Below, piece by piece: positions 13,101 through 22,487 of a DNA stretch of 64,000 nucleotides. The DNA is from Monocercomonoides exilis (lineage: Eukaryota; Preaxostyla; Oxymonadida; Polymastigidae). The notes under the pieces were generated by a model. That model did not search any database. It was not told the DNA's origin and saw nothing but the letters and a program-made list of their open reading frames with translations. Every line of letters begins with the position of its first letter. Position 1 is the stretch's first letter. Location: contig LSRY02000030.1 of the NCBI GenBank assembly GCA_001643675.2, forward strand, positions 234,501 to 298,500. The letters run 5' to 3'. The position numbers and the translations under genes are program-made.

Positions 13101-13450
13101 ATGGGGAGAGGCCAGGGATGGAGATGATAAGAGGAAGCCGGTTGGAAAGGATGACAAAGTCGATGATATCTCACTCCCCAAGCTCACGAATCACGCTGGC
13201 AGATGTGAAAAAAGGGTTGTTTGAATTGTTTCCGTTGGAATCGAAAATGGTGACGATTTCTGATGCAATTGAGATTTATGGAACGAAAGAAGGGGAATAT
13301 GAATGTGGAGAAGCTGGAGATGGGAATGTGGAAGGGGACAAGCAAATACAGCAAAGACGCAGCACAGTCGCAGAAACAGAAACAGAAGAAGATCAATCAG
13401 CAGAAGCAAGATCAGAGGAAAAAGAGATCAGAGTTTCATTTTTCCAATAA
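4157..13450 (+). CDS. Giant beta-helix receptor-like protein with degenerate kinase tail
   Basis: Intact intronless gene of 3,097 residues. A short hydrophobic Cys-rich start (residues 1-20) is a weak signal peptide candidate, followed by a charged K/E region to about 120. Residues about 120-2600 are a Gly/Ser/Cys-rich predicted right-handed beta-helix with many GGG turns (GGGMM, GGGI). It contains five modules, each opening with a CG..PC.TI-type motif at Cys638, 997, 1361, 1716 and 2127, so 355-411 residues apart. Modules end in GKDVFV/GKNVFM-like strands. One membrane span (about 2626-2650) is followed by RWRKAK and a cytoplasmic tail. The tail holds a kinase C-lobe signature (RWMAPELL near 2931, then IGMMLWECLTLEIPFGE), but I see no Gly loop, VAIK Lys, HRD or DFG. 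I infer a cell-surface protein with a pseudokinase tail, ligand unknown. The first ATG after an in-frame TAA was chosen. Confidence 0.9.
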   Translation: MLSGICYVNCIICVQCLCNGATNEETEMMEKSMIERKTDYLGNSLFESLQKDADGEKNKFELFIEGNEGEIEENEKQEKSKKNYQKMEDERNDQNGKVNSVKIVNNEHFFGKGEMKKIERIFEESEIEGCLILINSSVKLKSLDLIQHDERNVIKAEIGSFVELNDCDFVMGSEVSPLCLTGGCGLFTNISLSSSSTGFLKSFPSLFSSETLKEKFSEKCSVSVCSSHFSSFCVSSTPFLSSPSIPLVSLSKLTFFNISTAPGPCLPSTTTSTQTTCLMNSCSFTSVCDVYDGGIVPSINNPYASLTASNASFVGCCRTRNVECTGTSEGKLTPGRQNTTDNGANTFTWCEWNGSKATGKGETYADGTSNGGAIFMYGQSSATVSVSHCAFNGCVAYAFGGGIMCHSIKSVEVIDTQFNTCSSQSYYGGGIHVHTISSCVRISKCEFQNCQAVYNGGGLRLEKVNIEGSRCAEEYGGKGESTCVFDCIFSSCSVTYSYGGGMCCYDLSPLFKVRSVQFISCSAGSDGGGFHINPSRQNAPDDKTYCLFFFFQGCNCLSNRIYGRDISYADANSIFLYSGNPFFECFTTNTDEERVSYMFNQSSSDNWNFQYTEKKNWLNEWSKILFIGVNGNDSSGLCGMSESTACQTIGHAVVTGLEELGSSVTLMEGNHTSETTTIDIGTKKISVIGMGKEKSVIEMKFLSSSGTLFSVITGHLGLLHMKIDCNSAAETSPSVVVVSDGSGSLSLEDVVITRSKTADYVMSSSVFVVLLSQLSMVDVEIKDMNASEPLFSEPVLSSSLSSSALFLRATSSGDSVLANVKVKNVRLIEGDGVVVAKSVKAGETFVVKNMTIEDCECENGSGGGIKVELETDASKLQVETSTFKRCRSGKYGGGMMLHLADNSIDFLIVSVDFSGCSASFGGNYVFVNGSNSARWGISSSTLNVQHEDSKYNELVGYDRSDSTMGLFPLNVYLDRYPSAAHVGKGKNGLGGYDSWFCGFDYYPCATITHAAQMRYADTNKKIELDSGFELCEAVGMTDGCEWEISCATKGMEVGVKAPVNFESSCLIEVLSKCSIRNIKFCIPSALSGASSSSLITSNSTLLTLTDCSVVCSSENPIGYSFVNVVGGKVKVEGLVITETLRFGEHSLIEFGEGVESVVFCGCEVNNIEKRSGDGGWVSGVVGAERDEGKNGIIVIESCVVKGCRCVCGRGGGMCVVVKGEGSVVVNGSCVIDGCEAKGSGESSDGRSEGRGGGMMIAMEGRDGSLKIESGIQSLFGENNKAQYGKDVFVECGGGVLLESKVNGSSFSFFDSSVIPTDVLKLCGSENGREGEVIPLFVYLCSIGTKLRVDGRGERALDQSHCGFEEFGCLTIDYCVGKRASINVNEIEVVSESWIKNEMKVVSFEVHVSGKEEGMKVVVRDEGSINQNNLIECSKSFEMRYLAFVLNEEMNGRRNGFIYSSSSSSTITMTSCSVSFGNDEMIGFNVICIEGGGLVVDGFVMEGGVRMNEKSPIVVSNGAQLEIVNCRMSGVEVVGGIGGGGGGCLNVEMGVNGIVNIEGCNLSSVCSGGSGTKGGGMMISVGKGGSLEMKNVKFEGCEVPTEDIEDGGRGMGGGMFVKLADEMGTFVLEGMGFEGCNAWKGKNVFMSGWDLREIVSEEHLKWKIKEEELRSLDELCGWERKTTGEEGYVIPLVVYLWRNWSGDGFVSREKGGDFSGCGYSEAPCSSIDHLISLRYPTLGGGDTHIAIVGSGLLSHSISFSFSSSSFSSSISESPKVVIEGTKKGTSVEISDEDENDLSDGSMISSNMSLSFVNVSFTKPAITTHHSVLIESSGTNTLLSVSDCSFGPGRGAAESFGCCVMRVNGGSVLIERCSLSLISELKGLIAFRPSAGEVTVQNVNISFADVTERSLISMIEEENQMNGERKVFSNGNRTVLRVVGCSFANITNEGIGASVVDVGSYESGVECVMDECSMSSCKSGLSREGGGIKVVLKSGESVLKVNGSSFSICKCSSEAGCGGGLFIDGSDPHANYGNESQIPPLNFKVVNILFVMNEAHVGKDIFVRCHSIEHQINETLFALNYNQESLNSNNSICGRDVWSEGDVDLIPLITFYYSAQVFVSGRGSDGRGCGAQSCPCVSIDCGVEHIQEGVMNGILIDGEGFVRKECVIGDLIVNSLKKTQGIVRLNCKIEKSSEKDCVMEFVNECSVERCSFEFEDGFELTHNYLMKVKNGSMEMRNCEFFSSPTTAVEFMKLNSSIVSVESGELKIFDSTFRDIHSTRSVLSFHEESEVTIDETRILNIECEGDVVSVGGKVKVEMKEMKVENVTVISKGCVIGLEDAEQEFSVLNSSFGRCVNSVNKGRMMQIRNSKNVRIEICVFDGEKEIEVANEENNGKEGLCKWNGSLVDIESSDVEMRETTIRNSKGGGLWVSGGNVKIENGKFENNNPSIEGYPSARRNVICEGNGELNVVSVKGGDGWERNTSLWILDEGCELGGIATERGSSFFIPVLEEVKNISQPNGNVELMVHGKLLLPCDLSVKMSMKNGDEEEIVRKGVEEEGFVSENEIHTFISCSEWEKVREETEVSVWIVFGKGDSPSSTERFIVKNRSESAGKGDERIVEGGKEGKSSWAVFCLIFIVLFLIVLIGFILFVVRWRKAKNEAKDLREIVNDTVKKDPKAFEMVTMEMSPEEQWRRAEKEAEKKNEERMKKRVYDKTLEHSESSEHLLSESGSTEYILGRDSDKIPQWMLEKEEEDNETRKRTPSPSISSTSTTGSDSTFVRGEDLCPTTSSMSNLVDAMACSSPHEKLIVDLRDSLFMLLHGLNKTKEMAIGTLLEREQTAAQILFWVANLALHSFDEMENGLSSLSTLSPHIVLFSEHMVICIVIHSDLLSSDDSDSSSISSSTVVTSASDDDDDSLPSSAFEDESLFKKECPRWMAPELLVNKKMGATKESVAFSIGMMLWECLTLEIPFGEYEGEVAGQKIVNGERPGMEMIRGSRLERMTKSMISHSPSSRITLADVKKGLFELFPLESKMVTISDAIEIYGTKEGEYECGEAGDGNVEGDKQIQQRRSTVAETETEEDQSAEARSEEKEIRVSFFQ

Positions 13451-13451
13451 A
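13446..13451 (+). terminator. AATAAA overlapping the stop codon
   Basis: The stop codon TAA (13448-13450) of the giant gene lies inside AATAAA, followed by more A residues. In Trichomonas, a related metamonad, a UAAA signal that includes the stop codon directs 3' processing. Whether this lineage does the same is inference from one site. Confidence 0.3.
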
Positions 13452-16277
13452 AAGAGCAATCAACACACTCATTGACATTTAATGACGTTTCATTCGGTTG
13501 ATTGAACAATATCAACTCAGATATTTTCAACAGTCAGAGAAAATGGCAAAAGAATGGAAGGCTTCATTTGATAAAATACAATAAAGAAATGGGAATCAAA
13601 AATGGGAATTCAAATATTGTGAGTTGACTGCAAAAGAGTGAGTACGAGATTGTTAATGTTTGTTTTTCTGAGAGAATATTGTTCATCTGTTGCGTAATGT
13701 GCAGATCAGTATTTGAAAAGAATGTGCTTATGTTTTCTGTTTTCGGCCATATTTTGATTTCAATTTTTTTGTTTTTATTGAGTTTTATTTTTTTGTTATT
13801 CAGACCATTTTGTAATTCCTTTTAAAATATGTTTAGAAAAATTCATAATTGTGATTATTTGTTTTCACAAATTGTGAGCAACTGCTTCTCAACGAGAAAG
13901 CACAGCAAACAATGTTTCAGCTTTATTTTTTGACATTCTGAACAACCATTTCACTTATTTTAATTTTATTTTTTATTTCACTTATCATCACGGAAATGAA
14001 GATGAAGGAGAGAAACAATCATCAAAATCGATGAAATTTGTGATTTTATTATTTCATGAAAAGAAATTATTAAAAATGCAAGAAAAGAGATCAGAACACT
14101 TGTGTTCTTTTCACTTTGTCAGTTGAAAACTTTTGTTGAAAAAGAAAGTTGAGAATCGATTCCTTTTTTTATCTGAGAGAATGAACTTATCGGATGATGA
14201 AACAATCATATCCACAACATAATGTGCTTTTCTTTCGGTTTTGCCTACAATCTCTCTCCTTGGCTGTAATTTCCATCTGAATATGAATAATTCTTCTTTC
14301 GTTATTCGTTTCCTCAACAGGATGATGTATTATTTTTCACTGGAAACCTCAATCATCGAAATGAATAACTCTTCCTTTAATCTTTGCAAGATCTGCTTTC
14401 AAAAAATGTCAAACTTCAGTGTTTATTCTTGTGGATAGGTGGGGAAATTTTTTTGTCTGTGTAGGCGGGATTCCAGATTCAGTTGATGTTGAGATTGTTA
14501 TGGTTTTCACAGAATAAGGAGCGAACTGGCCTTGAATTCTTGCTTTTATTCTATATCTTTTTAACCAATATTTATACTTCTTCAACAGTTTGTTGCTGTT
14601 TGGTTTTAATTTCAATAAACTTCTTTTTTCACTCCAATCTTCTTCTCTGAGTTTCTTTTTGTGCAGCATGAATAACTGTTGCTGTGCAAATCAAGAGACT
14701 TTTTCAAATCCTGCCCAGCAATCTCTGTTTGGGTTTGTGCTGTCTTTTTCATCGAATCAAAGAATAAGCCCTTTTGTTTGAAATAGTGACCTTTCTATAT
14801 CCGCTCTTTCCAACTCGGTTTATCTGCACTCCGTGAATAAAATAGAATGAACAATGGATTTCTTTGTCAGAGGATTGATGCTCAAATTCTCGTTCTCACA
14901 CAGACCGAAAAAGGATTTCAAAATGGTTCTTTGTTACCAAAATTCTTCGACTCTCTTCTTTTTCTCCGTCTCCGTTCAATAAATGATACAATTGAGTATC
15001 TTAATAATTCTTATATCTTCAAAGGCAATATTAAAAACAACACATATGAGAAACGATTCCACCGAGAGAGCAATCTGCAAGAATTATAACTTCATTCCCA
15101 AATCCCAAATGATAATAACATAACTCAAGCATCAAGTGGCTCAATAGTGAAAGTCTTATGGAATAATTCTCTTCTTGCTCCTGTTTCACTGGCTGTCAAA
15201 GTGTGCAAAAACGAATAAATATCCATCCAGAGTTAACTGAGCAGTTCTCGGCTTGCATTCCTCTTCCAAATGAAATGGGAACGATTTTTATTTTTCGTCC
15301 CTTCTCCATTTCATGTTTCCATTCTCAAGAACAGATTGATAAAGATGATCTTCAATCTGCCAGGTGAGATGCATGTCGATTTATTTCTCATTAACAAACC
15401 ACTTATCATTACTATTCTTTAATTCTTCCATTTGAACAATGATGTGGTATTTCTCCAGTCGGTCATCACAACTCCGTATTTTCCTATTCTGCAAGACTAA
15501 CACAACTGGCTCTTTGTCACTCTGTGCTTTTCGAATCATTATAGTCATCGATGGTAATGGAATTAACACTATTTCATATTAGTTCTTTGGAAGAATGCAA
15601 GGCTATCCTCTCCCATAGTGCTTTCTATTCCACACAATTGTGCATCTTGTGGTTGTTTTAATGTATATAAAAGCATCCAGCGTTGGCATCACATGAAGTT
15701 CTGAAAGGATCTGAGAGAGTTCTTCTTCCGAAAAGCATTAATCTCATTCATTTTTCAGAAAGGACAAAGCACCAGCCATTGTGTTTTGTTGTCCGTGTAG
15801 GGCTATTATTTTATCTTGAACATTTTTCTTTATCACGACCCTTTTCTTTTTTGCCTTGTAAGCAGCTTTGCACAAGCCTATTTAAAATAAAAAATAACCA
15901 GAAACGTTTTTAATGTTTTATTTTCCTTATTCTGTATTTTTTTTTCGATATTTCATGTTTCACAAAAAGATCGAGGATTATAATAATTTTATGTGTTGAT
16001 CACTGACTTGCTGCTTTTCCAGCAAATATTTTTTATCAGAAGATTAAAGCTTGCATATCATAACACATCGTTTCTTTTTTGTATGTTTTTGGTTGTTTTA
16101 TGCTTTCTCAACTTGTTTTTTTTACATTTATTCTCATTTCACACATTTTTTTAAAAAACACGATTTTAAGGACACATATGAATTTGTTTTTAAATTTATC
16201 GAAATTATAAATAAACACTTTGAAAATAGAACGATTCTTGTATGTTAAAAAGATTATTTGTTTGTATATGTTTGGTA
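13451..16277. other. AT-rich spacer with eroded coding traces
   Basis: No intact gene is visible. Short + strand stretches have protein-like composition, broken by stops: about 14180-14430, 14590-14780 (NNCCCANQETFSNPAQQS), 14950-15090 and 15110-15220 (ASSGSIVKVLWNNSLLAPVS). They may be remnants of one gene, perhaps the beta-helix family, but I cannot align them with confidence. From 15900 to 16277 the sequence is very AT-rich and featureless up to the fold-back element. Confidence 0.35.
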
Positions 16278-17342
16278 CCATCGTTCAGAAACCAGGGAAT
16301 TTTTCAAAAACCCGGACTTTTTATTAAAATTCATATATCTCGACAAGTCTCAAAAATTAAATTATAATAATTCACACATTCATACATCAGTATATAACAC
16401 ATCTAACCATATTGAAATTTTTATTTGTTGTGTTGTATTTATGGAGAAATAAATAATTATTATTTTTGATAATCTGACTTTTAATGAATTTTTCTATTTT
16501 AATAATACGATTCAGTTCATCTTTTACACATGTAACTTATTTTTTCTTTGTTGTAAACTGTTCTGGTTATTTTTCATTTTCGACAATTTGCTCGTTAAGA
16601 CGGAATGAAAATCAATCATTTTTGAAAAATCATTATCAATGGGATAACTAAAAAAATATTTTTTGCAAAACACAAAAACATCCAAGTGGATTTAACGTAT
16701 ACACCAATAAATATGATAGTTATATAAAATGACTACATAGTTGAAATTTAAAATGATTTTATATTCATTTCAATAATGCTATTAGTTTTCATAACTGATT
16801 TTTTATAATTATCATTTTCATTGAAATTATTTCAAAATTGTATTCAATGAAATGAATATCGAATTATTAAAAATATCAACTATGTAGTCATTTTATATAA
16901 CTATCATATTTATTGGTGTATACGTTAAATCCACTTGGATGTTTTTGTGTTTTGCAAAAAATATTTTTTTAGTTATCCCATTGATAATGATTTTTCAAAA
17001 ATGATTGATTTTCATTCCGTCTTAACGAGCAAATTGTCGAAAATGAAAAATAACCAGAACAGTTTACAACAAAGAAAAAATAAGTTACATGTGTAAAAGA
17101 TGAACTGAATCGTATTATTAAAATAGAAAAATTCATTAAAAGTCAGATTATCAAAAATAATAATTATTTATTTCTCCATAAATACAACACAACAAATAAA
17201 AATTTCAATATGGTTAGATGTGTTATATACTGATGTATGAATGTGTGAATTATTATAATTTAATTTTTGAGACTTGTCGAGATATATGAATTTTAATAAA
17301 AAGTCCGGGTTTTTGAAAAATTCCCTGGTTTCTGAACGATGG
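16278..17342. mobile_element. Fold-back element with pogo-type termini
   Basis: A 1,065-bp near-perfect palindrome: arms of about 520-530 bp meet near 16810 (compare 16685-16760 with the complement of 16875-16950). It starts CCATCGTTCAGAAACC and ends with the complement, and TA flanks both ends (16276-16277 and 17343-17344). The outer ~45 bp closely match the termini of the pogo-like transposon at 22488-24990, including GGGAATTTTTCAAAAACCCG. It has no coding capacity. I infer a non-autonomous element moved by that family's transposase, with the TA duplication typical of Tc1/mariner. Confidence 0.85.
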
Positions 17343-17344
17343 TA

Positions 17345-20116
17345 ATTTGAATAACAAAAAAATCATATATATTTGCTTTTCAGTTAAAATTCTTGAAAAG
17401 TTCCTTTTCATTTCAATGCTTAATACAAATAAACGATAAATGAGACTTTATATATTTATTCATATTTAAAAAATTTGACATAAACACTTGTTTATATACA
17501 AAATCGTGTTTTAAGCAAAAACAGTGATATGAGAAAAAAAGGTCAAAAATTAAATTGAAAAAGTCAAAAACAAGTATAAATAATAATATATGAATGAAGA
17601 ATTATGATGTTGTGGCTTCTAACGTTTAGTACAAAACAATAGCTTCACAGCCAGCAAGATTTTGATCTGGGTCCTAAAATAATAAAAATTTTGAATATTT
17701 TTTTGAACATAAAAATCTCAAAAAATTTTTCAACAGAATTCTGAAAAACATAAATATCAAGAAGTCTATTAATTTTATCTTTGTTTTTAGCCTTTTCACA
17801 AATCAAAAAAGCAAAAATAAGTTTCAAAAAAATAGGGTTGAGATAAAATTTTGAGGTGAAGATAAAATATGCGCCCTATATAAACTGATTTCAGAACTGT
17901 TTTCAGTCTCTTGTTCAATATCCATATTTTTCTGAATGTTGAACGAAGATTAATTTCCACATTCCATGAGTTTCCATCAAACATAACTTCCAAGTTGCAT
18001 CAGTAAAGAAGCAGGTGCTTTCTTTGCTTTTTTGAAAGAACAGGAGCTGAGGTCTTCAGGGAAAGTTATTCTTCATTTCATTCTCTGTAATTTAAAAAAG
18101 AGAATCTTGAGCGAGAAGTTAAATCTATTTAACCAATTTTCTGTCATTCTGTTCTATCAGAAGGTCTTTCACAATGCACATTCCTATGCTTTCTCTATTA
18201 ACATTACTTTTTTATTGAAAAAAAGAGTTTGTTTCAATACTGCATTTTTTCTCAATCTCCATTACAGTGTTTTTTATTTGTTGGAGGACTTCCACATTCA
18301 GTCTCATCGAAGAGTTTCATCCGCTTATTGATTCTCTTTTCTGAAACAATTATAAGTTTGAATAAAGATGTAAAGATGTGTCTTGTTGGAGAAAGTTCAA
18401 AGCATTGTGTGATAAGAATGAACAATGAAAAATTTTCAAATTTTATTTGTTTCAGTCTGGACGAATTTTGCTTTTAATAGGTTGAACAGCTCCAATAGGA
18501 TCTTTCTTCTTTCCTCTGTTTTTCTCACCGAAACGAATTGTATCCACTTCAAACCACAGATGGCTAATCTGGGCACTGAGGATGAAGTTGCAGTTCTTCT
18601 TGTTGATCGAAAACAAAAAGTCTTTGAGATATGCAAAGATTTCTGGAAAAATCTTTTTCAAGTCATCTTGATAATGATGCAAAAACAACAGGTTGTGGAA
18701 AAAATGGATAACTGTAACATTCCATTTTCATTTTATTTCCGCTATCGGGTAATTCATTGTTTGTATTATCAGGTTCGATACATCGACAATGCCAAGAGGC
18801 ATGACTTTTTAGCGTAGTCCTTCCACATGAATCTGCTGAGTTGAATGTGAATATTTCTTCAATATAATGGAATCTTATAACAAAATTGCTTATTATCTTT
18901 GGATTCTGCAAAATTTTGTTGAATAATCTGACATTCCACTGTTTGATTTTATGTATTGTTTATCCTATTGTCTGGTTTTTTTTGCAGCATATGGTTTCAA
19001 GGAGAGTGACTGGATGAAATTCTGTATTATGCATTCTTTAGTGACATCTTGCATTGTCCAAGAAGAAAGCCACACATGAAATATTGATATAATAGGACAT
19101 ATAACCAAAGATTGCTATGAATCATAAAAAAGAAAGAAATAATATTTTTCAGCAGTCTTCCGCTTTTTTTCAATTCTGAGGAAAGTCCAATTGGTGGGGA
19201 GAATGACTTTGAAGAGAACGATGAAAAAAAATGATGAGAAGAAAACAGTTAGGATTAAATTTGGTTTTCAGTTTCTTTTGTGCACCACTATTCATTGAAG
19301 CAGCATTTGCCACCAGAGCAATTATTGTTTACTGAAAGAATTTTCAAAGATGAAATTATGGATTAAAACGTTAACATTTGATAATAAATCTTGGAATCTC
19401 ACAAATGAGAGAAGGAATTAATGATACAATTTATTGGCAATAAATGTGCTGGTGCACTTTTGTTCATTTTTGTTACTGATCCTTTGTGTTGTTCGCACTT
19501 ATTCCCTCTGCAATTTTTATATATGAACCAATTTATTTTTTTTAACATTCGAATTAATTCGATTATTTTGGAAGTGCTTCTTTCGTTTTCTGTTTCATAT
19601 CACAAAATCTTTGACACAAGCAAAAAGATTATTCAAATCAAAAAAGCGGATCAACAACTTGAAAGAAAAGAATAAGATTTAAAAAAATGGAATTCAAGAA
19701 AACCAATGTTTGTTTTCAATAAAAGTCTTTAAAATGAAATAAAACTGTGCTTGTGCTCAACATTGTCAATAATATTCATTAAAAAAAAAAAAAATTTTTT
19801 TTGATCACATTCATACCATAACAGCATTAGTGTGACAAAGAAACTTTTGCTTTTGAAGTGTCGAATTTGGAAGACATATGCAAACAGAAGCACATCAAGT
19901 GTATTTCAATATTTATTGCTTGTGAATCATTCTTCCATTTTTTTCTCAATGAAAAATATTTCGCTTTGGATAAATATTGATTTGTTTTTTATTGTACAAA
20001 TTCAACGAAGACAACTTGCGAGAATGGTTTTGCAGAAAGGCTTTGGGGTTTGATCCACTTGTCCTTTGCCGATTTTTTGAGAGATTAATGCATTTATCAA
20101 ATTTGTTGGTTTTCAA
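17345..20116. other. Spacer without a supported gene
   Basis: Mostly AT-rich. Open frames at 18032-18331 and 18425-18817 (+) have moderately protein-like composition but no family I recognise, and they are separated by stops. A poly(A)/poly(T) patch lies near 19780-19800. Positions 20075-20154 look like the intron end (polypyrimidine then TTTTTTCAG near 20140) upstream of the next gene. Confidence 0.35.
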
Positions 20117-21442
20117 TTGCATCAAGAATTATTTTTTCAGTTGAATAATTGCTCGGTTGAAGAACAAATTCAGAAAATCGGCGAAATCAATGAATTGATT
20201 GATGAAATGACAGCTGAAGAGCATGATTTATTTTTCACAAGAAATCTTTTTGATGAAATCAGCGAAATGATTGAAGAACAGAAATTGCGATTGGAGGATG
20301 TTGTTTTTGTGATGAAGGCTGTTGGATTCAGCAACACGGAGAAAGATTGGGGAAATAAAAGCTTTTCACTTTCGAAGTTGTGTGACAGATTTGAAAAGAT
20401 GATAGCCGAAGAAGAATAGAAAAAAGAAGAAAAGAATGAAAAACTTCAGGCTGATCTTTGCGAATGTTATCTTTCTTCTTTTTATTACGATTTTGCAATT
20501 CCTGAAGAAATATTTCCTATCTGCGTTCGCCGTCTCCTGCAGGTTGCTTTGAGCAAGGAGGAAAATGAGAAGGCCCGAAAAGAAGTGGAAAAGGCTTTGC
20601 TTTGCTTGAGTGATATTTGTTTCTTTGAAGTGTGAGCTTCTTTGTTTTCATATTCTCATTATTTTTGTTGATAGTATTATAAAAAAGAGAAGTTTGTGAA
20701 TGAGATTGTGGAAGTCATCAAGAGATACCTGGAGCATCACAATCTTTCACGACTGGCATACCAGTCCATTTGGCAATTTCTGATGAAAAGAATATTCTAC
20801 GATGAAAATCTGGAAGAAATTGTTGTGAACGAGCTTCATTTTGTGAGAGAGGCAAGAAGAGAATTGGAAGAGCTGGAAAGAATGGTGGATTGGAAAAGAA
20901 AAGAAAAAGAGGATGAAAAGAGAAGAATTGAAGGCAAGGAAGAGTTGCTTTTGATGAGATAGATTGGAACATTGGGGTCTTATTTTTCATCCTGCAAAAT
21001 GTGGAGGGAAGACTTTGTTGGTGTGGTGGGCTTAATCGTTCAGGTATTTCAAGCATCAAAGGCTAGCGTTAGAAAGATTGGAGATTGGTGTATTGGAATC
21101 CTTTCACTTGCAGCGTGAAACAACGTTTTCAGAGTTGAAGGTTTGCTGAAAGGAAGAGCCATTGGTTCCATTTTGAAGGAAATGGAACAGTCAAATGTGA
21201 AAGCATCCCAAATAGATAAATGCTTGTCATTTTTCAGAGATCTGCGAATTCGATTGATGAGAAAGACAAGCAATGAAATAGATGAGACAAAACGAAAAGC
21301 GGATAAAAGAAAATTGTTTGAAATATTGGAGGAAGAAGGATACGAAGATTGTTTTATCGGATTTCGCTATTGCAAGATTGAAGGAACAGATTATTTTTGT
21401 TTTCTGATTGAAAGAATTGATTCTTATTTTGTTTGTTGTTGA
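20117..21442 (+). pseudogene. Charged multicopy family, nonsense-mutated copy
   Basis: Same family as the gene at 35910-37352. Exon 1 carries IGEINELIDEMTAEE...LFDEISEMIEEQ. A 45-nt GT..AG intron at 20630-20674 separates it from exon 2 (YYKKEKFVNEI, then HHNLSRLAYQSIWQFL, VDWKRKEKE, VEGLLKGRAI, LEEEGYEDCFI). The reading frame is continuous throughout; only three in-frame stops break it: TAG 20417-20419, TAG 20960-20962 and TGA 21116-21118. By comparison with the intact copy, the second TAG replaces a Trp and the first probably a Lys, so this is decay and not a reassigned code. The intron is kept, so this is not a processed retrocopy. Function of the family is unknown; it is probably helical and cytoplasmic, with no signal or membrane segment. 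Confidence 0.75.
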
Positions 21443-21770
21443 TTCATTGTCTTTTTTGTTGACTTCATTTTTTTGAATTTCTGCGTTGTCAAAATTTGAA
21501 TGTCATGTTTTTTTTTTCATTTTTGAATCTTCCAGAAAAATGGATTTTCTCTTTTGCGAAAACATTTTTTCTGAAACATCAACAAAAAATCATGCTTGAA
21601 ACCAGAATTGATATTATTTTGAAAGAAAGAAATTGTGAACACTCATTTTGCTGAAACCCACAACTGACATGAAACCTACAAGGAAATACGAAACCTGAAT
21701 TCATATTTGACTCCTTTTCAGAATTATTATAAAGATTCCTGGTTTATAATTTTAAATAAAAAGTTTTTCG

Positions 21771-21817
<47 letters not shown>

Positions 21818-22240
21818 TGTGTTATTGCATCCATATTCCATTCATTTTATTCCTGCACTTCTTCATTCACAGAAAATCTTTACCGAAGAGAGGCCAATCA
21901 TCTTCTATCTTTTCAATAAGCTCCTGTATATCAGTTCTCACATCTAAAAAACAGATTACTTTTTTTACCATCGAACATTTCACTATTTTCCTCCTCTCAT
22001 CCACTTTTCCCTCTTTTTCTTTTCTTTCAAATCCATTTCTCCAATCAGCTCCAATCTTATCCAATCTTTCACCATCATTTGTTTCCAAATATCGTTCATT
22101 CAAAAACCCCTCTCAAATCATTAACATTCAAAAAACAACTCAACTCCCACCCCTGCTACAAATAATCCTCTTCCATCTCTTCTCTGCCCCACATCCCTCA
22201 TGTGCATAGTGTTGGTGAGATAAACATCTAATACGACTTT
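21443..22240. other. Spacer with a 45-base poly(A) run
   Basis: Contains an uninterrupted A run at 21771-21815, about 330 bases after the charged-family pseudogene. Positions 21816-22210 are C/T-rich on the + strand; the open frames there are composition-driven. No gene is supported. Confidence 0.5.
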
Positions 22241-22485
22241 GAATGGTTGAGAATGTTATTAAAGGAGATGATCATGCCAAAAACAGAAAAAACACCTCTG
22301 AACATCCGTCACAATGTGTACGGGTTGAGAAGACCCTCCAGTGAGATATGCAATGTGTTTTGTGGAGATGCATTCCACGCTGCATTTCAACCATTCTGAG
22401 ACTGAAACGATGAGATTGATTTTTGTAATGATGATGGCTGTGGAAATGAAGCTGTTTGGCAAAAAACAGTCGCAGGGCAGTTTGG
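22241..22485 (+). pseudogene. Repeated host segment, 5' part, split by transposon
   Basis: The end of this stretch (22431-22485, GATGGCTGTGGAAATGAAGC...) matches 56698-56752 (+) and the mirrored left-arm copy near 49467-49521. It is separated from its 3' part (24993-25380) by a pogo-like element flanked by TA. In one frame it reads MIMPKTEKTPLNIRHNVYGL then NDEIDFCNDDGCGNEAVWQK, broken by stops. I do not recognise the protein. Confidence 0.55.
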
Positions 22486-22487
22486 TA

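Noticed and set aside
6411-13409. Numerous minus-strand open frames opposite the giant gene
   Set aside because: Low-complexity His/Ser/Pro/Leu shadows of a Gly/Val/Glu-rich gene that is itself intact.
20417-20962. Reassigned TAG as a sense codon (as in some oxymonads that read TAG/TAA as Gln)
   Set aside because: One TAG aligns with a conserved Trp and the other probably with Lys, TGA also occurs in frame, and the intact copy and giant gene have no in-frame stops. Nonsense mutation is simpler.
21771-21815. Poly(A) run as the tail of a retrotransposed gene copy
   Set aside because: The upstream copy keeps its intron, and the run lies 330 bases past its last codon.
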